In this document: in pieces, positions 37,595 to 55,255 of the stretch
Numbering within the stretch: position 1 is the first letter of the stretch
Layout of the letters: the number at the start of each line of letters is the position of its first letter
NCBI GenBank assembly: GCA_964019055.1
Contig: OZ025206.1
Coordinates: forward strand, 12,744,291-12,808,290
From: Anthopleura xanthogrammica
Lineage: Eukaryota; Cnidaria; Anthozoa; Actiniaria; Actiniidae
Direction of reading: 5' to 3'
DNA length: 64,000 nt
Translations under genes and position numbers: made by a program
The notes under the pieces: generated by a model
Told to the model about the DNA's origin: nothing
The model's database searches: none
The model's input: only the letters and a program-made list of their open reading frames with translations

Positions 37595-39975
37595 TTAAAA
37601 AGTTTGTTGAGGTTCTGAAGACATGCAGTCTCCACGTGAACCGATTCCAGAATCAACACCCATCTCTGATTTGGCCTCAACAATCGAAGCAGACGATTGC
37701 TCTTTCTCCGATGGAGTTGAGACGGCGTCACTCTTCAGAGACACGTTGTTGGCCGATTCGGAGGCTTCTTCCTCTCTAAATTTTTGAACCGCGAGGGCCT
37801 CGAAGGAATTCTTGGGTGCCTTTAATCCAAGAAGCACCTCGATGTTGACGTGTTGTTGAGACCACTCCGTGTGTAGCTTGTGTAAACTTGATGTGCTATG
37901 TTCTGGTACTTCACTGGTGCGCTCCACTTCCTCTACATCATTACATTGGGTTTTAGTATCTTTAAGACCAGCTGTTGTTGATGGTCTACGGTGAGGCTCT
38001 GTAGAGACTGACTTGTCATCATGTGCATCACATTTATCCCTTGGAACAGGATCGGTAGACTTGCGCAAACCAAGGTTTAACGTCCGTACGATTAGAGCAT
38101 AGACGTCGGTGATCGTCTCACCTGGCACTCCACCAAATCTATCAGGGGTACCACAACTGGTCTCAACAGTATTTGGGGCGTCACTGGGTACTTCGATGTC
38201 AGAACTATGTGAGGTAACAATGTCTACAGGAATGGCAGCACTATCAGAGGAGGAAGGTGCCTCTTTATCTACTGCAGCATTTGGGGTGTCACTGGGTACT
38301 TCGATGTCAGACCTATGTGAGGTAACAATGTCTACAGGAATGGCAGCACTATCAGAGGAGGAAGGTGCCTCTTTATCTACTGCAGCATTTGGGGCGTCAC
38401 TGGGTACTTCGATGTGAGTACTATGGGAATTATCAATGTCTCCAGAAGTGGCAGCACTACCAGAAGAGCAGGTTGTTGGAATTTCCTTACTCTCCAAGCC
38501 ATGTGTTCCAACAGGAGTGTCGTCACTCTCTGATCCATCACTACTGGCAGACATGGTTCCCTCAACCGCAGGAGTCGTGTGTACTTGGATGTGGTCCTCG
38601 CCATCATCGGTGAACGAGTTTGTCCTTGATGAGGAAATGGATGGTGGAAGCTGGCCATCACTTAGTCCCAAGCAATCAGATATTTGACCTGAACTCAGAG
38701 AGGTTACTCCAGTAAAAGATGAAGACTGAGAATAGAAAAAGTGGAATAAAGGTGTGAAAAGTTGGTCAATTGTAGTTACTACATTATTTGCAGGACACTA
38801 AAATATTTACCGAATCTGACATCTCGCTTGCCCCAAAAGAACTGACATCAGATAGTGAAAATGTCTGAAAATATATCAGATATTAGAAATGATCTCAGTA
38901 AATTGAAACTGCAACTGATATTTCAAATAGCAATCTTCAAATCACTTACCTCCATTGTATCATGTTGGTTGCCATCACCGAGTGATTTCTTCTCCAAGTC
39001 CACATCAATCATGGTGTTACCAAAACTTCGACAGAATTGGGTGTCGTCAGCCTTGCGCACAGATTGTGAACAGAGTCTGCTAATGTAAGCCTTCCTTGCC
39101 CCACCAGGAGAGGCTGTCAGCTGGAGAATTTTGAAGCTGGACTCTGATAAACTGGTTTGTACTGGTTTTGTACTTGTATCGGCTGATTTAGCTGATTCAT
39201 CGTCGTTCTTCTTCTCTGGTTCTTCTGTTACCTTGTTCTTGTTGCTTCCTTTTTTGAACCACGAAAACCAATTCTTCTTCTTCTCAGATGGTGTGTTTGT
39301 TTCTCCATCCCTTTTGTCCTCCTTCAATCTGCCAACACTCAGTGAGTGTGCGCGGGATGAGGACAGAGAGGTCAGGCAAGGGTTAGGTTCGTGATTGGTT
39401 TTTCTACGATCAACCAGAGTATCTAAAGTAAAATGCTGTGCGCTGCTGCCGTGGGCGGAGGTGGTGTTTGCGGATGGTTCGTTGACGACTTCTCGTTCTG
39501 CTAAAAAATTGTTACATCAGAGTATTAAAGAATATTAAAGTATTGACTGGCGAATGGTGCAAGGTTGGTGTTCTTTGGAATAGGTCCAGTGTTCTAATGG
39601 TGAAGGCGCGCGTTAATGATCTGTTCTTTGATTCTTTCGAATAGCAGCATTGATGATGTCACGCTGTAATTAAACCCACTCCGTAGATCGAAACATATAT
39701 TTTTTTCATCTTCTTATTGCAAAGAATTATACATTTTAAACTATCCTTTAACTTTTACGGCTAAGCCTGGTGAAGCTTTGAATTTTGCAAATCTAGAAAG
39801 AAAGGATGAAGGATTTTGAATGATAGTGTTCGGACTTACCATCGTCGCCACCAGCAGCATCGCTCAAGATGCAATAGAAGACAAGACTAACCACTCCTTG
39901 CCAGAAGTTAGCCACACGTCCCTCGGGGCGGGGCTTGTTCCTTCTGTTGTCTTGTCTTCGTTTGAAGAAATTCAT
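37595..39975 (-). CDS. Unrecognised Ser/Thr/Glu-rich repeat protein, copy C
   Basis: Coding exons 39840-39975, 38950-39497, 38811-38864, 37595-38725; 622 residues. All splice sites are GT/AG. It has two full 36-residue units. Its C-terminus is four residues longer than the others (ends SSEPQQTF) because the stop used in A and B is replaced. It is the most diverged of the three, with changed residues around FGGVPGETITDVYALIV and in introns 1 and 0. A 5' untranslated exon probably ends at 40093. Being upstream-most in the array and lacking the distal flank, it may be the founder copy. Confidence 0.8.
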
Positions 39976-40254
39976 GACATCTGAGAAAGCAAAAACAAGA
40001 ATAAGGTGTTAATTAACCGTGCAAGCGCTTGGAACAACTGCTGTAAAAAAGTTAAAGCTAAAGAATCTCGATCATCGGTTAATTTAACTTACCATGTCAA
40101 AGTAACAAAGTATGCCATGACCACCGGGCCTGAAAAGTTCTGTAAAAAGCTACTTTAAAACTGCAGAGCTGATCAAAAATAGATTAGCACTGCTACAAGC
40201 TAGTTCCTCAGTGTAAAAACCCAAGAACTGATAATTAATTGGTTGATTGCTTGA

Positions 40255-40262
40255 TGACGTCA
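40255..40262. promoter_or_regulatory. CRE palindrome upstream of copy C
   Basis: TGACGTCA, retained with the neighbouring TGACGTGG although homology to A and B ends within about 30 bp. Confidence 0.5.
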
Positions 40263-40379
40263 CTTGATTGAAAACCACGTCATTTATTAACTTATTAATT
40301 ATTCTTATCATTCCATGATTGCATGTGATGTTATCCAGTAATTTTTTCCACGGTTTGGTCTAACAACCCTGTATATATA

Positions 40380-40653
40380 CAGTCATTGTCAAAAAGGTTG
40401 TCCTATGAAAAAAGACTTAAAAACGAAAAAGAAATATCACGTGATATGTAATGCACTCGCTCTAAATGCTCGATACCAGCAATCATTTTATAAGTAGAGT
40501 TAATAATTATTATTCTTTGTTGATTGTTACTCATCATAACCGACGTTAAAAACCAGAATTCACATCATTTACAACAAATAAACCAATCATCACGTGATAC
40601 TTCTTTTGGTCTTTAAGTCTTTTTTCACAGGACAACCTTTTTGACAATGACTG
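40380..40653. mobile_element. Tc1/mariner-type MITE
   Basis: 274 bp with terminal inverted repeats over 60 bp long. The left starts CAGTCATTGTCAAAAAGGTT then GTCCTATGAAAAAAGACTTA; the right is the inverse, ending CAATGACTG. Both sides are flanked by TA (40378-40379 and 40654-40655), the target duplication of Tc1/mariner elements. It sits 90 bp beyond the end of the tandem array. Confidence 0.85.
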
Positions 40654-40821
40654 TAAATTTTGAAAGCTTATATGAAAAAATAAAATTGTACATGGTACAT
40701 GAAAATGAGTGACCATGGGTGTTTAGCTAAGTCATTTATAAACTCAGTACTGCTAAAAATAAATAATCTTCAGTAAGCTTTACCGGTCATCTTTTTAAAC
40801 AATTCTTTAGACCTAAAATTA

Positions 40822-40973
40822 AGGGCCCGGTCATTATGTACAAGGGGTGGGGGTGGGGGCTGATGCATTTTGATTTTCACTTGCACAATTGTTTGTGAAC
40901 CCTCCTCCCAAACCTGTCACTCTTAGCCACGTCCTGCACCAGCCCCATCCATGTACATAATGACTTGGTCCCT
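40822..40973. mobile_element. Short MITE with AGGG ends
   Basis: Left AGGGCCCGGTCATTATGTAC and right GTACATAATGACTTGGTCCCT are inverse repeats of about 25 bp with few changes; GGGGTGGG and CCCCATCC inside also pair. About 150 bp, no coding content. Confidence 0.65.
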
Positions 40974-43900
40974 AACAACCATGCATTTTAGATAAAGGTT
41001 TTCAATAAAAAGCTTCCCATGTACGTGGAAAGGAATGACCAATGGTTAGCGAATTCTGCCAATTCCTGGCCTATTGGCCCAAAATAACTGAGGCGTTTTT
41101 GGAGTTTATTTTTCCCCTGCTGATCGTGAAAGTGAAAAGAACAGTGAGCTAAGTGAGAGGCGTCGCCCGTCAAAACCTGAACTTCAAAGACTTTATTCAG
41201 CATCTGATCGTGAATATCAATGCAGTCAAGTGATCATTATTGCCACTGAATGAGTTTCCAGCTAGGATGGCACATGTGGTGTTCCCTTGGTGAGTACTGA
41301 GCTAGAAAGAAACGTCAAGGGTTCGCGGCCAAACAAACGAACCCTTGACATATCAAAGTTATAGAAAAAACGAAAAGCCTTATGAAAATTCGGTTATTGA
41401 TAAAACGTCCTTAAAACCATCTGTATTATATGCCCTGTAGTCTCTATATGCCCTGCTACTTAACGACAGATGCGGTCCTTAGGTGGGGTGGCTGACTTTG
41501 CGTCCAAGAAATAACCTATTTTATTAATTATCCTATTTTAATTAATGACTCAAATTATTAATTATTATGATCAAGTTTACCAAGATTATCGCTAAACGTA
41601 CAAAGTGTGATGCGCCACACAACCGGGAAACCGTAGAATCGAACCGAGTCGATCAGAAGAGTTTGAGAAATTCGGTCAAGAAACAGCCGTTGGTGTCACT
41701 ATTTTTACTGAAAAATGACGATTATCAATATCACTATGAAGATTATGTACAAATCCCTAGAAACAACACAAAAGGTTTTTCTTTCCCAAGATAAATATTT
41801 CAGCCTTTCGTTTGTCTTTTTCGGATAATAGTTGGATTTTCACACCTTCCGACTCAAAATGAATTTTAAAATCCTTCCTCTCCTAACTAATTAAATCCCA
41901 GTCATCATTAGTGTCAGTTTAGTGGGTGCTACTATGGCGTTTGCGTTTACGACTTGTTTTTCACTCTCCATTAGTAAAATTACTGTTTTTGATAAAATAA
42001 TTAGAAGATAACAAAAACCACAGAAGAAATTTGTACACAAAGGTTGAGTTACGTATGCTATCGCACCATTTAAATTAATCGAGATTGGTATTTATAAGCA
42101 AAGACTTCTTAGAAAACTACTTAAGTTGATTTCCATATCAAAGGTAAGCTGTTAAATTATCATCGAATATTTATGATTGAGAGTTCGTACTTGTAAGTGA
42201 AATTATTTGGGCTTTCTTTGTGGATAGTGAGTTGGGCGTTCGCTGAATATTCGGTCAGTAAAGAAAGGTTTCTAATTACTAAATGAACCGACCCGGGAGC
42301 GCGGGAAGACGTACAAACTGGTAAAAGAAGGTCAGCAACAACTTATGGGGTATGAATTTCGTCCCATGCCATGCCTCGAATGATAACAATACTCGAAGTT
42401 TTGATCGTCGCTTGCCACAATTACTGCGCTTTGCCCTCCGCGAATCGATTCAAAGGACGTTGAAACCAAAGTTTGATCTCAAAACGGTGGCAAATTTCAC
42501 ACGAAGCGACTGTTGTTTCTCGATCTGTTGCCTCGTGTTCACCACTCTTAGAAAAAACGCAAACAACTAAAATAGGGCATTCTCTTTAACGAGGTAAGTG
42601 AATCTATTATTTAATTTCAGTTTTTGGCTGTCAGTATTGAACAAACCACGAATTAGCAGTGGTATCTAGAAAGAAAGACATTCGTTTATTGAACTTTATT
42701 CATATTCCTGTTCTGTTTTAGTCTTTTTAAAAATATTTTTCGTTCTTTTCGGCTAACAATCTCAGAGGATGGATTTAATAATGTTGATGATGATAATCAA
42801 AAGAGGATAAAACATACTGAATACTAACAAATGAACACCAAGACCAAAAAAATATTTCACCAAGAGCTTAACTTAAAAAAAAACCCTCCAAAAACGTGAA
42901 GCAATTTATGCATAAAATGCTAATACTCTCTTTCTGAGGGTTTTAATAAAACAGTTATAGCTTTTGAAACTCCTACAAGTGAATACAAATCTGGGATTAT
43001 TGTAGAATGTCCGGGGTAGCTCATAACGAGAGCGCGGTGAATATTGTAGGCGAAATACGACAATTCTTCCTTTTCTTTATACAAGTCTGTAATGAATATT
43101 TCCGCAAGGTGGTGTTATTATTCAAAACGCTCCTAAAACCGGACAGTATGTTAATTAACAATATTTGAGGAAGGATTAGATATTGTTCATTATCTGATTA
43201 GACTTCAAAATATCAGTCAAGAGATTTCATATCAACTTCTCTTTGGATAATAAAATTGAAGAAGCATTGGCCAAAGAACATATCTATATTTTGATCTCTC
43301 GTTTTCTCGCGTAAAAGTTTTTAAAAGCTCCGCGGTGTCCTCCATCTAATCCCTGTAGCTTAGAGGGGGCTTTCCTTCAAGAGGGGAGAAGGTGGGCAAG
43401 ACAATGCTTTTGGGGGTGGGGATTAAAGGGATGGTGGGGGGGGGGGGTTGGCAATGGGATGGGTTTATAATTTTGGGAGGCCGAAAACAATGAAAGTTTG
43501 AAAAAAGATATTATGGGGGGAGGGGGGTAGGTATATAGGGGTTACAAGGTATTTTAACACACACCAAATCATTATGCCAAACTGATAATTATCATCCCCT
43601 CAGGTCTTTAAAAATAAAAGCCCCCATGGCCAATTTGAATCACCATAGCACTTAGTCCTGATGAAGGGCGAGATAGAGGGTGTAAAGTGTGCTGAAGAGA
43701 TCCGCTTTAGATAACTAGACTATCGACCATTCCTGGTAAATATCAAAGCGCTTTACCGTTGAAGTATAATTGTAATGAGACGATGAATAATATTTTCCTT
43801 TTTCTTTACCTAGACCTTAAATCATTTTCATGCATTCAGAGACTTGCTATGAACCTAGATTACAATGCATAATTATGGATTTCGAAACGAATTCAAAACA

Positions 43901-45819
43901 AAAAAGGTTGTCACTGACATTCTCTTTTTTTTTGCATACCGCGTTTCAATTTCAATTCGCTCTCTTTTCTTTCTTTCTAGGCAAAATGTTAATTTAAATC
44001 TCTAATCATAATATCTTCAATAATTTCTTTTGGAGACACTATATCACTATATCGGTGGTTTTTTTAAAACTGAAATCTAAGTCTAAAAGTCCAATCCACA
44101 TCAATACCTGTGAATGTTGACTTTTCTAGGGTCGTTTATCGTCCGTTTTGAAATAAGTTATTTGGTCCTCTAATGGTCGCTTAAAACCCAAAATCAATAC
44201 ACATGTTTGCTCTCAAACTTCTTTGAGTCACCGAATCACATTCATGGGATAGTTCGCCATGTACATTTACATTTATTGTCTCAGTAAAACTTTTGCATCC
44301 AAGTGACAAATTCATCATAATAGTGTGGCAAGGCTTTAGTTACGACATAATACGGACCTAGCGCGCGAGATGCAAATCGTGCATCGTGAGTCATTTGATC
44401 ATGAATGCGTTTTACTTTTCAGTACTGCCAGCAGTCTTTATAATAACAGAACATGATCCCACTACAAAGACTATTTAATCAGTACAAGTAAACAACCTTT
44501 TTTGATTGACGGGTTTTCTTACGAACGTGTCGGACTGGACTTTCTTTAGAAATCTTTTGCCGGACATTGTCTTGGATTGTTTATCTGGTTTCAAAGCACC
44601 CAGATTCAGCAAAATGATAGAATTGTAACTGAGTAATGCCTCTAATCGATCATCTGTTGCCTCTATTATAGTGATCTAGTAGGCAGTGATTCAAGTCCTA
44701 GCCTTAGGAGTATTTCAACTACATATACCGCCAGTGGTACTAAAGTAAACAGTGCATCTTCAAGAGATCTAAAGGTTAGTCGTTCAAGTGAAATTCACTT
44801 GAAATTACCACTTCTGACTAGGCGATGTGGTAGATTCCAGGAACTCTGTGGTGTCGGGATTGGTGAGTTTGGTCCTACCATTTCCAGGAAGCGCAGGTTT
44901 GTTATAATCAGATTGTTGTTCGATCGCTACTAATAGGATCACCAAGGCCATTCTTCAGTCGTTTTTGTAATAAGAGTAAATACTTATGACTATGCGCATT
45001 TCTACCAAGCTATAAGCGGGTTGATTACCATGCAGAACGCGCACGAAAACGTTACTTTTGATATAGGAGTAATCTTCAAAGTTGATCAAAAAGCGCGCAA
45101 GTTAGTAGTAGGATTTCAAACAAAGTTAGTCGGGTTGGTGCTGATAGATCGTTCGTTGTTTTTGTTATTCAATATTGACCAAAGTAAAGTAAGCTTGAAC
45201 TTTTCTAGAGCCCTATTACACACAATATTGGAGCTAGAGTGGTAATCGATATGTTACGTTCGTTCAACTATCGATTAAAGCCAGAGTACTTTATTGGTCT
45301 AAGAGGACTAAGAGGACTAAGAGAACTAAGAGTGCCAGGCATAATAGCATCAGTACTAATATATACTAATAAACCATGTCAACTGAAGCATTGTTCATTT
45401 TAATGAACCAAAAATATCTCGTCGACGTTGGTTGCTCATGGTAAATCATTAGCAACAGCCAACTGTGATGTAAAGAATATGCAAGTTGAATAATACCAAT
45501 CTCACGGACTTTTAATGGTGTCTTTGAATAGCTGACTTATAAACGAGGCTAACCCTGTGCAAATAAGTCTGTGGTCTTCAAAAACAGCGGTTTGCATCGA
45601 ATGCGAAACTGGTGTATTCAGTGCTTTCAAGATGGTTACGCTACACTTCAGTTAAATTTACGAAAACCTAGAGCCACACCCTTAATATTTCTATCCAATA
45701 TTCTACAATATGACTGTTTGTTTTGTTTTGTTTTGTTTTGTAGGTCTAAAACCAGCAGAATCTTTTGGTAACTCAAAGTAATAATCTATATCTCCTTTTC
45801 CTACATTAAAGAGTAAATA
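40974..45819. other. Intergenic, nothing firm
   Basis: Small open frames at 40988-41203 (minus), 41567-41794, 42352-42570 and 45021-45245 (plus) show no recognisable domain. There is a G-rich stretch at about 43430-43530 with a run of 13 or more G, and a short TTTTG repeat at 45719-45741 ending in TAG|GTC, a possible 3' splice site of a 5' untranslated exon of the GPCR that follows. Confidence 0.45.
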
Positions 45820-47049
45820 ATGGCGCCAGCAAACAAGACACCAGAACTGTGTTCCAACTGTACAGAACCTAACAATACGGCTCCTAACACTACCTGTGCA
45901 GCCCTGTGCGCGGTTAGTGTTGTCTTCTACATCGTTATCATGGTAGTTGCTGCATTTGGCTGTATCATGATTATCTATGCTTTTGCTTGGAATAAAAAAA
46001 TCCGCAAGGCTGTTACGACATATTTCATCGTTAGCTTGGCTGTGTCAGACCTTTTTACTGCGACTGTTGTCATGCCATTTGATGTGGAGCAAATTTTGTC
46101 GAACTATGAGATGTGGCGTCATGGCGCATTCATGTGTACCGTCTGGACTACTCTGTATCTCCTAATGATCCCTACCTCTTTACTCAATCTCCTCGTGCTG
46201 ACAGTCGATCGCTTTAAAACACTCAGCGACCCTTTAAACCGGTTCAAGGAATCTCCCTTCATGACCAAAAGGAGAGCGCTTGTGATCATCGCTTGTCTTT
46301 GGATTTATTGCCTTCTTTTTGCGTTGATTCCGCACATGGGATGGAACGTATACCCTGATGTCATCGTGTATGGCCAGTGCGTCTTCAACATTTCACCCAT
46401 ATATGGCATGCTCAGCTCGGTGTTAAACTTCTTTATTCCTCTCGTTGTCATGTGCGGGCTGTATTTTAAGATTTACTGCATCGCTAACAGTTTACACACC
46501 AACCTCTCAGCTGGTCAACTGGCCTCGCCATCTCGGTCTCCTCGGATTGACACAGGTGTCCAAGGTACAAGGGCTGTAAAATCCAGATCGAAAAAGATCA
46601 AAGATCAGAAAATGTTGTTGAAAAATACGCGCGCAGCCAAGACAGTACTACTGATTGTGTTCACGTTTGTGCTGTGCTGGATGCCACATACTATCTATAG
46701 CTTCATCGTCAGTGGTGCTTGTGATTCATGTTACGATGCCGAAGAGGGCCCCATCTTGGCTGCTATCTTTTTAATAATGGGCTATGCTAACAGTGCTCTC
46801 AATCCATTTTTATTTGGGTATCATCACCGGCTCTTCAATAAGACCTTCAAACTCATGATTACCAAGGTGTCAATCAAATGTCACTGTCACCGAATCCCAT
46901 CCCCAAGACATTTGCCTGTGCGATCCCCATACAGGATAACGAACAGTGGGTCTGTTCAGATGTATAATCCATCAGTAGAAGAAATATCTGGAAATCAAAA
47001 CCTTGGAGCTTCACTGACTTCTATAAAAGACATCGTTGATAAAATATAA
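45820..47049 (+). CDS. Class A (rhodopsin-like) GPCR, complete, intronless
   Basis: 409 residues with all seven membrane segments. The N-terminus has NKT, NCT, NNT and NTT glycosylation sites. TM1 is about 32-55 with Cys where the near-invariant Asn1.50 should be (AAFGCIMII); TM2 carries Asp77; the TM3 disulphide Cys is 106; the DRY motif is DRF (130-132); TM4 has Trp161; TM5 has Pro at about 207; TM6 has FVLCWMPH (283-290); TM7 ends NPFLF (328-332), an NPxxF form. The third intracellular loop is about 50 residues and basic. Position 3.32 is Tyr (seven after Cys106), not Asp, so an amine ligand is unlikely despite general resemblance to aminergic receptors. Ligand unknown. A second exon after TM7 is not needed; the tail ends SIKDIVDKI. 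Confidence 0.9.
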   Translation: MAPANKTPELCSNCTEPNNTAPNTTCAALCAVSVVFYIVIMVVAAFGCIMIIYAFAWNKKIRKAVTTYFIVSLAVSDLFTATVVMPFDVEQILSNYEMWRHGAFMCTVWTTLYLLMIPTSLLNLLVLTVDRFKTLSDPLNRFKESPFMTKRRALVIIACLWIYCLLFALIPHMGWNVYPDVIVYGQCVFNISPIYGMLSSVLNFFIPLVVMCGLYFKIYCIANSLHTNLSAGQLASPSRSPRIDTGVQGTRAVKSRSKKIKDQKMLLKNTRAAKTVLLIVFTFVLCWMPHTIYSFIVSGACDSCYDAEEGPILAAIFLIMGYANSALNPFLFGYHHRLFNKTFKLMITKVSIKCHCHRIPSPRHLPVRSPYRITNSGSVQMYNPSVEEISGNQNLGASLTSIKDIVDKI

Positions 47050-48727
47050 AACACAACATACCAGTTGGGGGTATTAACAAGGAAAAAATTATCACACCAT
47101 CAAAATCATCTGTAATCAATCATTGCCATTATCATCAGTTATCAAAATCATCATCATCGTCATGCATAATAATCCTCAATCATCATAATCAACAATCATT
47201 ATCATCATCAACAACATTGTCATAAATGATGCCGATTACAAGAATGTTGATATTGATAATTTTTCATTGTTAATGCGGATGGATTTGCAGCTGACGTGAT
47301 GTTGCAAAGCTTCTATTGAAGTCGAGGTTAGGCGTGGCTTAATCATGTGAATTTTTCACTTTCGGCTTCGATTCGGATAGCCTTATTTGGCGATTTTCGC
47401 TTAGGGGTGTAACAGCCATATCCCCTGAAGTAAGACCATTAGTTTGTAATGGATTGCATAGTTTGGCAGGTACATTTTGTCGACACCAGTCTCGACTTGT
47501 ATAGCTCTATTTCTATGCCATCAATACGGCTTAAGTACTATTAAAAGCAAATCTGGTTGATTTTCCCTTTGAAAGCGCAAATTCAGAGTGCGCGAAAAAA
47601 CGCTGAAATAACGTAAGCATTTCTCACTAAGACTCTCACCAAGACATTTCAACCAATCAGAACTCATTTATTTTATGAATGTGAATATTTCTCAACTGGT
47701 CTCGATTCGGATATCCCTGGGTGCCTTTCGCTTATGGGAGTATTAAATCGTATACGATTAGAAACACACTTGGCAGTTCATCTGAAACATGTCCATTAAG
47801 AACTGGCCCGGCAAAGCCAAATGGGTTAGACGCCATGTAGACTAATGGAAATTAGGAAAATTAACCGCAATGCCATGGTCAAACTAAGATAAATGTTGTA
47901 TATGGACTTCAAGAATAAATGAATACGTTATTTCACATTATTTTAATACCCGTCTCGGAGTTTTAGAGCGAGTTATACTCGAAATTATAAGGAAAAAGTA
48001 AATAAAATAAAATAATTCAATGTAACAGCAAAAAGCAATCATTTTATTTATTGAGTAATTATTATGACCGGAAAATTAAATTGTTATTAACTGGCTAGAA
48101 GATCTTTTGATTTGAACCGAAAAAAGCCCCATAAGGTTAGAGACTGTACTAGTTAGTAATGGAATTGTGAATGCCACTTCAATCACGTTAGGTTTTATTG
48201 CCTTTTCTCATCTACGAAATCCAACATTATAATTACAAAAGTTTCAGTCCTGTTGATCTGGTCAAATCTCTATTCAAACAACAAATAGCAAGACTCATAG
48301 AAGCCTTTACGAGCCTCTCGCATGATTATGACCAAGCAACATTCATCAAATCTACAGACAGTAATAACTAAGAATGGAATGTCAGATAATTTTCTCAATG
48401 ATGATATAAAAAGATCAGAGTTAGAATAGGAATGGCAATCTAAACGAACATAGAACACTTATTTGAGATGAGACATGTTGGTGGTGAAGTTTACTGATGT
48501 TACGTAAACCACCACAGCATAACCTCTATGCAGCAGCCGATGTGTACTTTACGTAACCCCTTCCTAAATTTACACACATCAATCCCAACAGTATATCAGC
48601 TGTTCATAGTGTAACACTTTTCCAGAAATTGGAAGTTTTTTTTCAAGATTACATTTTTGGACATATTTTTTATATGATAAGCAGATGTGCTTGTCTTTGG
48701 GGAGGATATTTTACAGACTAGACAGAT
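47050..48727. other. GPCR 3' flank and ARF 3' flank
   Basis: An imperfect ATC/TCA microsatellite lies at about 47100-47240. AATAAA at 47914-47919 is a possible poly(A) signal for the GPCR. Between 47330 and 47750 two loosely similar segments share TCGATTCGGATA. No gene recognised. Confidence 0.4.
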
Positions 48728-55072
<6,345 letters not shown>

Positions 55073-55243
55073 CTACTATGAGACAAGTAAAAGAAACTCG
55101 TTGAAAAAAAAGTCTTAGAAAACAAAAGAACCAACTTAACTCAAGCTAAACGCTCAAAGTAAAATTCAGTTAGTAGAAAGACCTTTTTAGAGGTTAGAAT
55201 ATGCGGTTTTGAACGAATTCAGCGAATGAAGTTTTACCTAAAT

Positions 55244-55255
55244 CAAAATGGCGGC
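55244..55255 (-). promoter_or_regulatory. YY1-type motif in ARF 5' untranslated exon
   Basis: CAAAATGGCGGC on the plus strand, next to a splice donor TTTAG|GTAAAAC (exon end 55238). YY1-type elements commonly sit just after the start site of housekeeping genes, so transcription probably starts near 55260. Confidence 0.45.

Larger units (their letters stand above)
29798..40290. repeat. Tandem triplication of a 3.7-3.8 kb gene unit
   Basis: The junction word CAGTCTAGTGTCATTGCC begins at 29798, 33476 and 37286, so unit A is 3678 bp and unit B is 3810 bp. Unit C matches up to about 40290 and lacks the last 700 bp (the distal 5' flank with the CCTTCCTT tract) that A and B share. The three units are near-identical in coding and intron sequence with scattered substitutions and small indels, which argues for recent unequal crossing-over rather than an assembly repeat. 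B differs from A partly by one extra 108-bp internal repeat. Confidence 0.95.

Noticed and set aside
30729..38687. Plus-strand frames across the orphan gene array
   Set aside because: Antisense shadows of the repeat-rich last exon; they recur at the same place in each copy and carry no start or splice context.
41567..42570. Two open frames of 71-75 codons
   Set aside because: No recognisable domain, no splice partners found, no repeat or coding bias evident.
43661..43710. CTGATGAAGGGCGAGATAG, resembling a hammerhead core
   Set aside because: The GAAA and closing stem II are missing (GTGTAAAG follows), so no hammerhead can be drawn with confidence.
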